Of a DNA stretch of 16,830 nt, positions 1 to 5,241 are shown one piece after another. Every line of letters starts with the position of its first letter. Position 1 is the first letter of the stretch. Source of the stretch: Nitrospirota bacterium (GTDB lineage Bacteria > Nitrospirota > Thermodesulfovibrionia > Thermodesulfovibrionales > JdFR-85); contig JAADHP010000221.1 of assembly GCA_013151785.1 (NCBI GenBank), forward strand, positions 1-16,830, read 5' to 3'. The position numbers and the translations under genes were made by a program. The notes beneath the pieces are model-generated. The model was given only the letters and a program-made list of their open reading frames with translations. It was not told the origin of the DNA and ran no database searches.

Positions 1-565
1 TGTAGCTATTGAAAGAAGGCCTATTTTTGCCACCCTTGATCCAGTATTCCACAGCAGTGCTGGAAGGAGCATCAGTGTGCCATACAATCAGGGCCTTTAC
101 ATAGGGTCCTTTTTTAACCTCTTCAACTCGAACCTTTTTCAATTCCCTTAGAGGTTGTATCTTCCCTGTCAGGTCAGGTGTCTTGTCATAGGTTATTTCC
201 TTTTCAACAGGATTGCTTCTATTTCCATATTCATCCTCAAGTACCACCTTTAACCTATATCGTTTTTGTTTTTCAATGTGTTTTATATGTAAAATTAATG
301 CATTTAGAGCAACAGGAGTGGTAAGGTTAAATCCTATGAGATTGGTTTCTTCTGGTTTCCCTGTATTTTCCTTATGACATATATTACACCCATCTACCAC
401 GATAGGATGTTGATAAGGACTGGTCATGGCCTTCTCGTATATTTTTTTATGACAGCCTCTGCAATTGAGGTCTTTTGCATTTCTGGCATTTGCTGATGAG
501 AAAGGATGGAATAAGAGTATTAAACATGACAAAGACACAATCAGAAAAGGTCTAATTGACGTCAT
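1..565 (-). CDS. Exported multiheme c-type cytochrome with fibronectin-like segment, 3' end cut off by window edge
   Basis: The reading frame is open from the ATG at 563-565 to the left edge, so about 188 residues of the N-terminal part are seen and the C-terminus is missing. Residues 1-27 form a signal peptide: a short basic start, a hydrophobic core (FLIVSLSCLILLF) and an ANA-type cleavage region. Two CxxCH haem-attachment motifs follow, CRGCH at 35-39 and CNICH at 60-64, so the product should be a periplasmic or outer-surface cytochrome c. From about residue 95 on there is a beta-rich stretch ending in ALIVWHTDAPSSTAVEYW, which resembles a fibronectin type III strand pattern. Such cytochrome plus FN3 architecture is known from environmental anaerobes. 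An AAGGAGAAG ribosome site lies just upstream of the ATG. More haem motifs may lie beyond the edge. It was found by direct reading of the minus strand. Partner and electron donor are unknown. Confidence 0.85.
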   Translation of the reverse strand, partial: MTSIRPFLIVSLSCLILLFHPFSSANARNAKDLNCRGCHKKIYEKAMTSPYQHPIVVDGCNICHKENTGKPEETNLIGFNLTTPVALNALILHIKHIEKQKRYRLKVVLEDEYGNRSNPVEKEITYDKTPDLTGKIQPLRELKKVRVEEVKKGPYVKALIVWHTDAPSSTAVEYWIKGGKNRPSFNSY

Positions 566-640
566 TCTTCTCCTTATACCCCCCGGTTTTTGTTATTGTA
601 ATAATAACATTATCGGACATATTTCAAAAAACTTTAATAA

Positions 641-670
641 ATTATAGCATTAAAATAAAGAACAATGTAA
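641..670 (-). promoter_or_regulatory. Putative promoter of the cytochrome gene
   Basis: Reading leftward, a perfect TATAAT (641-646) sits 18 bases from a weak -35 TTACAT (665-670). The predicted start is near 634, giving a leader of about 70 bases to the ATG at 565. The -10 is convincing and the -35 is poor. Confidence 0.4.
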
Positions 671-683
671 CGCTGGTCATATA

Positions 684-1280
684 TCAGGCATTCTTGCAAG
701 CTTTTACAAGTAAGACACTATGACTTAGAAAAACTGTGGGATATCCCTCCTGTCTGAAGCCTGCTTTTTCAGCAGAAACAATCGATTCATCAAATTTTTT
801 CCTTGACACATGGCCTTTGGGTTCAACAAATAGCACCTTTCCTCCATCCTTTAAAGATATAAAAACCTCTCTAAAAAGGGTATCTGCATCTGGTACTTCA
901 TGGACAACAGCAAAGGCAAGAGCAAAATCAACCATTCCTTTATACTTGTTCAGTCCAAGAGACTTTGTGTCTGCCTGTATCAATACAATCCGTTCTGCCA
1001 CTCCAGCATGAAGTGCCCTTTTTTGAAGTTTCTTAAGCATCTCCTCCTGTATATCAACGGCAATCACAATTCCGGTTTCACCAACCATCTTTGCCATGGG
1101 AATGGTGAAATATCCCATTGCTGGCCCGATATCCAGAACAGTCATGCCTTCTCTTATATATGGTCTGAGTATGCTTTCGGGGTTGTGGATAAGTCTCCTG
1201 ACTGGACAAATCAGGAGGTATCCTGCAGCGACAGGGCAGATATCCTCCTTATGTTTATCCTGAGAATGCATTTTTTTCAT
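684..1280 (-). CDS. Class I SAM-dependent methyltransferase
   Basis: This 198-residue protein has the Rossmann-fold methyltransferase pattern. Motif I is VLDIGPAMGYF at residues 48-58, where most relatives have a G-C-G-M-G style loop, so P53-A54 is a slight departure. The acidic end of strand beta2 (IAVDIQ) and a motif IV region (DFALAFAVVHEVPD) follow. An N-terminal segment with CPVAAGYLLICPVRRL and paired cysteines (C15, C25) precedes the fold; this lead-in occurs in a family of small stand-alone methyltransferases in anaerobes whose substrate is not known. AAGGAGAAG lies about 9 bases before the ATG at 1280, which supports this start over the ATG three codons later. It lies upstream of the cytochrome gene on the same strand with a 118-base gap and a separate promoter candidate, so the two need not be co-transcribed. 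The substrate cannot be named from sequence. Confidence 0.85.
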   Translation of the reverse strand: MKKMHSQDKHKEDICPVAAGYLLICPVRRLIHNPESILRPYIREGMTVLDIGPAMGYFTIPMAKMVGETGIVIAVDIQEEMLKKLQKRALHAGVAERIVLIQADTKSLGLNKYKGMVDFALAFAVVHEVPDADTLFREVFISLKDGGKVLFVEPKGHVSRKKFDESIVSAEKAGFRQEGYPTVFLSHSVLLVKACKNA

Positions 1281-1430
1281 CTATGGCTTCTCCTTGATTC
1301 TAACAACTCTACCCGATATGTTACAACAATAATTAGAAGACCCAAATCCTGCGATAGAAAAAAGTCATGCACAGAAGCAGATATACTAAGTATTGCCTTT
1401 GAACCCAAAATTGCCCCTTGACCCCTTTGT

Positions 1431-1609
1431 CAGGCAATGGGTATAGCCTTTTCACATCCCGATGCACCCCAGAAAGTCATTAAGACTTTCTGGGGACCCC
1501 CTTCTCGTAGGCCATCCATGGCCTCCTCCGAGGTGAAAATCAGATTCACCCTCCTGGTGAACCTTTAATTGATTTTCAAAAACCGTTCAAAGGCTATACC
1601 CATTGCCTG
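1431..1609 (+). repeat. Structured repeat element, copy 1 (perfect 21-bp terminal inverted repeat, three internal hairpins)
   Basis: The ends 1431-1451 and 1589-1609 are perfect reverse complements over 21 bases (left arm begins CAGGCAATGGGTATAGCC). Inside are three hairpins in order. P2 is 1467-1478 with 1484-1495, a perfect 12-bp stem CCCCAGAAAGTC with a 5-base loop. P3 is 1509-1515 with 1518-1524 (AGGCCAT/ATGGCCT). P4 is 1534-1550 with 1556-1563 and 1570-1578, a two-part stem around the loop CTCCT. The same architecture recurs at 9572-9743 with different stem sequences but preserved pairing; P2 is absent from that copy. No obvious target duplication flanks it. It could be a structured RNA, a non-autonomous mobile element or a REPIN-like repeat. 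The strand given is only a convention that matches copy 2. Confidence 0.85.
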
Positions 1610-1629
1610 TTATTTTACATATCTTCTGT

Positions 1630-1690
1630 GTACTATCGGTAATTTACAGTTGAAGGGGTTCAGAAAATCAAAGAGGTTTCCAAAAGGGTA
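1630..1690 (-). repeat. Decayed inverted fragment of the same structured element
   Basis: Positions 1650-1679 match the reverse complement of the right part of copy 2 (9693-9722) almost base for base, including CAGAAAATCAAAGAGGTT with about one mismatch over 30 bases. The flanks (GGTAAT..., CCAAAAGGG) keep only weak similarity to the terminal arm and the P4 loop side. The remnant lies about 20-40 bases beyond copy 1 and points the other way, so it looks like an old independent copy rather than part of copy 1. Confidence 0.55.
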
Positions 1691-1725
1691 TAATGACCAG
1701 GATATGTATAAAGAGAGAAATTCTG

Positions 1726-1760
1726 AAAAAGAGAGTGCTCACCATGATTGGTGAGCACTC
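1726..1760 (-). terminator. Rho-independent terminator of the 52-residue cysteine protein gene
   Basis: A perfect 11-bp stem (1733-1743 with 1750-1760, GAGTGCTCACC/GGTGAGCACTC) with a 6-base loop is followed, in leftward transcription, by a TCTTTTTC tract (1726-1732). It begins 10 bases after the stop codon at 1771. There is no T-run on the other side, so it works leftward. Confidence 0.85.
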
Positions 1761-1770
1761 CAGGGAAGAT

Positions 1771-1929
1771 CTAACCTTCGCAGCATATACGTTTCATTCT
1801 CTTTTTGCCTGTCGGTGAAACAGACATGATGACCTCAACCTTATTGCCGCAGATACGGCAGATGTTAGATGTGGTCTTGTTTGCCTTTCTTGCGGCAACG
1901 TCGGTTTTTGACTTCTTCTTCTCTGCCAT
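1771..1929 (-). CDS. Small basic protein with CxxC and CC cysteine pairs, possible zinc ribbon
   Basis: This is a 52-residue reading frame on the minus strand. It opens with a strongly basic N-terminus (MAEKKKSKTDVAARKANKTT), then has CRIC at residues 24-27 followed by G28, and ends ICCEG with C49-C50. The spacing CxxCG...CC suggests a single zinc knuckle or ribbon. Good evidence that it is a real gene: a strong AAAGGAGG site 8 bases before the ATG, a promoter at 2030-2059 and a perfect hairpin terminator right after the stop. An ATG two codons upstream in another frame sits too close to the Shine-Dalgarno. The basic tail and zinc-like knuckle would fit a nucleic-acid or ribosome-associated protein, but I do not recognise a named family. 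It is a monocistronic unit whose neighbours give no hint of function. Confidence 0.75.
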   Translation of the reverse strand: MAEKKKSKTDVAARKANKTTSNICRICGNKVEVIMSVSPTGKKRMKRICCEG

Positions 1930-2029
1930 TTTTCATACCTCCTTTCTGAAAATAGTTAATGAATTAATAAGCAGAGTAAATGCAGTATTTTTGTTACGAA
2001 ATTGGATTTACGAAAAAAACAAACCTTAT

Positions 2030-2059
2030 AATCTATCATGCTTGATAAATAAAAGTCAA
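2030..2059 (-). promoter_or_regulatory. Promoter of the 52-residue cysteine protein gene
   Basis: Reading leftward, TTGACT (2054-2059), an 18-base spacer and TAGATT (2030-2035) preceded by TG at the extended -10 position. The expected start is near 2023, with a leader of about 95 bases. It is divergent from the rightward promoter at 2127-2154, so the roughly 70 bases between them could hold shared control sites; a small GCCTT-AAT-AAGGC palindrome lies near 2070. Confidence 0.6.
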
Positions 2060-2126
2060 ATTAAGGGGCCTTAATAAGGCTTGTAAAAGGTTCCTGGATT
2101 GAAGACTTACACATCAGGTTGAACAG

Positions 2127-2154
2127 TTGTACTTTTTCCATTATATGATATAAT
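2127..2154 (+). promoter_or_regulatory. Promoter for the 2193-4012 gene cluster
   Basis: TTGTAC (2127-2132), a 16-base spacer and a perfect TATAAT (2149-2154). The transcript would start near 2161, about 30 bases before the ATG at 2193. Confidence 0.55.
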
Positions 2155-2192
2155 GAAAATAGGGGGAAGAATTAAATTATAGTGTTGAAAAG

Positions 2193-2405
2193 ATGGAACT
2201 GCCAATATGGATAGTGGATGATGAGCTTAACCGCCTGGCAGCGGTTCTGGGCTATCAGAGTATATATCAGATGTTCATTTACCTTGCAGAAAAGTACAGT
2301 ATGAAAGGATTCGGGCGTTTACATCTAAGATTATATAGACTATATGGTTTTATTCCATCCTATATAAGCAGGGAAGTACAGATCAATCTTTATGGTGATA
2401 ATTAG
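2193..2405 (+). CDS. Small protein of unknown function (70 residues)
   Basis: This frame follows a good promoter by about 30 bases and lies 58 bases ahead of the next gene on the same strand. The protein (MELPIWIVDDELNRLAAVLGY...) is rich in aromatic residues (W, Y, F) and hydrophobic residues but has no clear membrane segment, metal motif or signal peptide. Its first half resembles a short helical pair and its second half is basic (LHLRLYRLYGF). The Shine-Dalgarno is poor: only GAAAAG directly before the ATG, and a GGGGGAAG about 25 bases upstream that is too far away. It may be translated from a weak start or may not be a gene at all. I do not recognise the family. Codon use looks like that of the neighbours, which mildly supports coding. 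Confidence 0.45.
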   Translation: MELPIWIVDDELNRLAAVLGYQSIYQMFIYLAEKYSMKGFGRLHLRLYRLYGFIPSYISREVQINLYGDN

Positions 2406-2463
2406 GTCAATCGGGTTTCTAATCAATCTAATTACATAATCATAACTAATGAAAGGAGGATGT

Positions 2464-2907
2464 ATGAGTGAGGTGCTAATTGTGACGGATCTTGGCCATT
2501 TCAAGGCTTACAGGCTTGTTGAAAATCCTATGGAGAGTCCCAAGCTGGAGCTAATTAAAGAACAGGATAATATCGAAGCCCATGGCAGGCTTGGTGAAAA
2601 GCTTAGTGATGAGGCAGGTAGATTCGGGATGGGAGGAGAGAGAAGTTCATTGAAGGGCTACGGAGAGCAGCATAATATCGAGTCAGAGATAGAGAGAAAG
2701 ATTATAAAGAATATATCAAACGAAATAAATCAGATCATAAAAAGCGAGAATCCTCAGAGATGGCACCTGTTTGCAGCTAAAAGAATTAATAATAATATAA
2801 TAACTTTGCTTAATAAAGAAGTGTTAAAAAAACTAAAGAAGAATGTAAAATCTGACCTTACAAAATTAAGTAAAAAAGAACTCCTGGAGTATTTAAAACA
2901 AACTTAG
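2464..2907 (+). CDS. Host-attachment protein family (baeRF-like, eRF1-related fold)
   Basis: The 147-residue product starts with a beta strand (SEVLIVTDLGHFKAYRL). The middle segment SDEAGRFGMGGERS matches the S-D-x-x-G-R-F region typical of the family first described as 'protein required for attachment to host cells'. The C-terminus has the usual V-x-x-x-L-T-K-L-x-x-x-E-L end (VKSDLTKLSKKELLEYL). Comparative work links this family to archaeal/eukaryotic release factor 1 domains and possible ribosome roles, so the 'attachment' name is historical and may mislead. The ATG at 2464 is chosen over the in-frame ATG at 2449 because the AAAGGAGG site overlaps codons 2-4 of the longer version. It ends one base before the ABC ATPase start, so translational coupling is likely. 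The very lysine-rich C-terminal half is compatible with RNA or ribosome contact. Exact function unknown. Confidence 0.72.
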   Translation: MSEVLIVTDLGHFKAYRLVENPMESPKLELIKEQDNIEAHGRLGEKLSDEAGRFGMGGERSSLKGYGEQHNIESEIERKIIKNISNEINQIIKSENPQRWHLFAAKRINNNIITLLNKEVLKKLKKNVKSDLTKLSKKELLEYLKQT

Positions 2908-2908
2908 A

Positions 2909-4012
2909 ATGTCCTCCATCAGACTTGCGAATATAACAAAAAGCTTCAGAGATGTTAAGGTTTTTGAAAATATTGATTTAACCATCCGTGATGGTGAGTT
3001 TTTTACTTTCCTTGGTCCAAGTGGTTGTGGTAAATCCACGTTGCTTAATCTTATAGCAGGACTTGAGGAGGTAAGCGGAGGGAGAATATACTTTGACGAT
3101 CAGGATGTTACCAATCTTCCGCCAGCAAAAAGAGATGTGGCCATGGTATTTCAGAGCTATGCCCTTTATCCCCATATGTCGGTATTTGAAAATATAGCAT
3201 TTCCACTGAGAATAAAAAAGCTTGACAAGGGGCTTATAAAGAAAGAAGTTGAACGGGTAGCCTCTGTACTGGGACTACAGGACTTGCTTGATAGAAAACC
3301 CAGAGAGCTTTCAGGTGGACAGCGTCAGCGTGTTGCCCTTGGAAGGGCAATGGTCAGAAAACCCAGGGTTTTTCTGATGGATGAACCTCTTTCCAACCTT
3401 GATGCAAGGTTAAGGATAGAGATGAGAGCAGAGCTTAAGAGGCTTCATCAAAAACTCGGAACAACCATTGTCTATGTAACTCATGATCAGGCAGAGGCAA
3501 TGGCTCTATCCGAAAGAATAGCCATTCTTAATAATGGAACAGTACAGCAGTGTGCCGATCCACTGTCTGTTTATTCAAGGCCTGCCAATACCTTTGTGGC
3601 CGCTTTTATAGGCACTCCACCAATGAATATAATAGAAACAGTTGTGATAGAGAAGTCACCTCCTGTGTTATCATTGGGTAATAAAAAGTATAAAATTGCC
3701 GGGGCTGACACCCTGAACCTTGAAAGGGTATTTCTGGGGGTCAGGCCCGAGGATATTGTGCTGAAGAGAGTTTCCAGAAGTGGAATCGAGAGCATCGTTG
3801 AGATTGTGGAGCCTGAAGGGGCCAGATTTCTTATAGACCTGCTCTGTGATGGTGTTTCAATAAAGGCCATATCCAATGAGAAATTCAATCCGGGTGACAA
3901 GGTGTATATGGAATTGCCAGAGGAGAAGATACATTTGTTCCACCACGATACAGGTAGGCGGATCGAGTTTGCTCCCAGCCCCAGCGGCAAGAATCAAACC
4001 GCCGGTAGCTGA
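2909..4012 (+). CDS. ABC transporter ATP-binding subunit, MalK/UgpC type
   Basis: This 367-residue ATPase has every catalytic motif: Walker A GPSGCGKST (36-44), Q-loop Q82, signature LSGGQRQR (134-141), Walker B VFLMDEP (154-160), D-loop SNLD, and switch histidine H192 in THD. A C-terminal extension of about 130 residues contains the MalK-like regulatory/TOBE region, including FIGTPPMN and GVRPEDI. The length and these landmarks place it with sugar or glycerol-phosphate importers energised by a cytoplasmic ATPase pair. It starts one base after the stop of the baeRF-like gene and has little Shine-Dalgarno of its own, so it probably depends on coupling. No permease or solute-binding protein gene is present nearby. 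It may therefore serve permeases encoded elsewhere, as shared MalK-type ATPases do. The glycosyltransferase and debranching enzyme downstream fit a carbohydrate theme, but the actual substrate is not shown. Confidence 0.9.
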   Translation: MSSIRLANITKSFRDVKVFENIDLTIRDGEFFTFLGPSGCGKSTLLNLIAGLEEVSGGRIYFDDQDVTNLPPAKRDVAMVFQSYALYPHMSVFENIAFPLRIKKLDKGLIKKEVERVASVLGLQDLLDRKPRELSGGQRQRVALGRAMVRKPRVFLMDEPLSNLDARLRIEMRAELKRLHQKLGTTIVYVTHDQAEAMALSERIAILNNGTVQQCADPLSVYSRPANTFVAAFIGTPPMNIIETVVIEKSPPVLSLGNKKYKIAGADTLNLERVFLGVRPEDIVLKRVSRSGIESIVEIVEPEGARFLIDLLCDGVSIKAISNEKFNPGDKVYMELPEEKIHLFHHDTGRRIEFAPSPSGKNQTAGS

Positions 4013-4065
4013 AAGCACTGGCATGGGAGAATCTGAAGGCAGGAGTCCTCCTATGAGGTTTTTGC

Positions 4066-4095
4066 TTAACCTTCACGCTAATTTTATGTTATAAT
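4066..4095 (+). promoter_or_regulatory. Promoter of the glycosyltransferase-debranching enzyme operon
   Basis: TTAACC (4066-4071), an 18-base spacer and a perfect TATAAT (4090-4095) with the extended TGT just before it. The start should be near 4102, giving a leader of about 88 bases. Within the leader is an inverted pair TGTCAA (about 4127) and TTGACA (about 4149), a possible operator or weak stem. A short GC hairpin plus T5 around 4048-4065 could end the upstream transcript, but weakly. Confidence 0.5.
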
Positions 4096-4189
4096 AATTA
4101 TACAAGCCTTTTGCTTCTCGTCCATTGTCAATTCATTATTGCTTTCTTTGACAGAAATAATTTCAGTTTCAAAAGGAGGTGGTTGAGTT

Positions 4190-5230
4190 ATGAGAATAGC
4201 TCAGGTATCTCCTTTATATGAGAGTGTACCACCAAAACTCTACGGAGGCACCGAGAGGGTGGTTTCATATCTGACCGAAGAACTGGTGAAACTTGGACAT
4301 GATGTAACCCTCTATGCAAGTGGTGATTCTGAAACCTCCGCACGACTTGTACCCATTTATCAAAAAGGACTGAGATTATCAGACAACATTATAGACCCTC
4401 TTGCACATCATATTCTTATGCTTGGACGGGTTATGCAGGATGCCCACAAGTATGACATTATTCACTTCCATATTGATTATATCCATTTCCCTCTCATAAG
4501 ATGTCTTGATGTGCCTACCATAACCACATTGCATGGCCGTCTTGATATTCCGGACATTGCTCCACTTTACAAGGAATTCAATGACATTCCAGTGGTTTCA
4601 ATCTCAAATGATCAGAGGAATCCCCTTCCTTACGCAAACTGGGTGGGCACGGTCTATCATGGGCTCCCTATTGATCTTTACAAACCAATATACAAAAAGG
4701 GAGATTACCTCGCCTTTCTTGGGAGGATCTCTCCTGAGAAAAGGCCGGATCTTGCGATTGAAATAGCCATCAAGGCAGATATACCTCTGAAGATTGCTGC
4801 CAAAGTAGACAAGGCTGACTATCAGTACTACATGGAGCGAATTAAACCCCTGCTGAAACACCCCCTCGTGGAATTTGTGGGAGAGATTACGGAGAAGGAA
4901 AAAAACGAGTTTCTTGGAAATGCCATGGCACTGCTATTCCCCATTGACTGGCCAGAACCATTTGGCCTGGTGATGATAGAGGCAATGGCCTGTGCAACCC
5001 CTGTGATAGCCAGGAAAAGAGGCTCTGTACCAGAGGTGATGGAGGACGGTGTCACGGGTTTTGTGTTTGAAGATATTGAGGAGGCTGTTGCATGCATCAG
5101 GGCCATTGACAGAATTGACCGAAGTGAAGTAAGGAAGGTATTTGAGAAGAGATTTACTTCACGCAGGATGGCCTTTGATTATCTGAGGATATATAATAAA
5201 GAAATCGGCAAGATCAGGCTTGCTGCGTAG
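4190..5230 (+). CDS. Glycosyltransferase family 4 (GT-B fold)
   Basis: This 346-residue retaining glycosyltransferase has a GT-B layout. The N-terminal lobe begins MRIAQVSPLYE and carries the acceptor loop YGGTERVVSYLTEELVKLGHDVTLYA (about residues 18-43). The C-terminal lobe holds FLGRISPEKRPDLAIE and the nucleotide-sugar site EPFGLVMIEAMACATPVIA, with the EX7E pair E256 and E264. These features define GT4 enzymes that use UDP-, ADP- or GDP-activated sugars. The ATG is preceded by a strong AAAAGGAGG site. It ends 11 bases before the debranching enzyme gene, so the two form an operon. That context favours a role in storage glucan or oligosaccharide metabolism rather than cell-wall or LPS synthesis. 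The precise donor and acceptor cannot be read from the sequence. The protein is soluble by appearance, with no signal peptide or membrane segments. Confidence 0.88.
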   Translation: MRIAQVSPLYESVPPKLYGGTERVVSYLTEELVKLGHDVTLYASGDSETSARLVPIYQKGLRLSDNIIDPLAHHILMLGRVMQDAHKYDIIHFHIDYIHFPLIRCLDVPTITTLHGRLDIPDIAPLYKEFNDIPVVSISNDQRNPLPYANWVGTVYHGLPIDLYKPIYKKGDYLAFLGRISPEKRPDLAIEIAIKADIPLKIAAKVDKADYQYYMERIKPLLKHPLVEFVGEITEKEKNEFLGNAMALLFPIDWPEPFGLVMIEAMACATPVIARKRGSVPEVMEDGVTGFVFEDIEEAVACIRAIDRIDRSEVRKVFEKRFTSRRMAFDYLRIYNKEIGKIRLAA

Positions 5231-5241
5231 AATCAGACTCT

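Larger units (their letters stand above)
1281..1770. other. Intergenic stretch of 490 bases
   Basis: No credible gene was seen on either strand. It holds the structured element copy 1 (1431-1609), a decayed fragment of the same family in the opposite orientation (about 1630-1690), and the terminator of the small cysteine protein gene (1726-1760). Any promoter for the methyltransferase must lie in 1281-1430, but I found no clear pair of -35 and -10 hexamers there. Confidence 0.6.

Noticed and set aside
900..1421. A 173-codon rightward open frame
   Set aside because: It lies opposite the methyltransferase gene, which has clear family motifs and a ribosome site; the translated product is low-complexity and cysteine/histidine-scattered as expected of antisense.
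1431..1609. Link between the structured repeats and the RAYT ends
   Set aside because: The RAYT end sequence and the arms of the structured element share no convincing similarity, so I do not claim that this transposase moves them.
1805..2074. An 89-codon rightward open frame
   Set aside because: It is antisense to the small cysteine-pair gene and crosses that gene's promoter.
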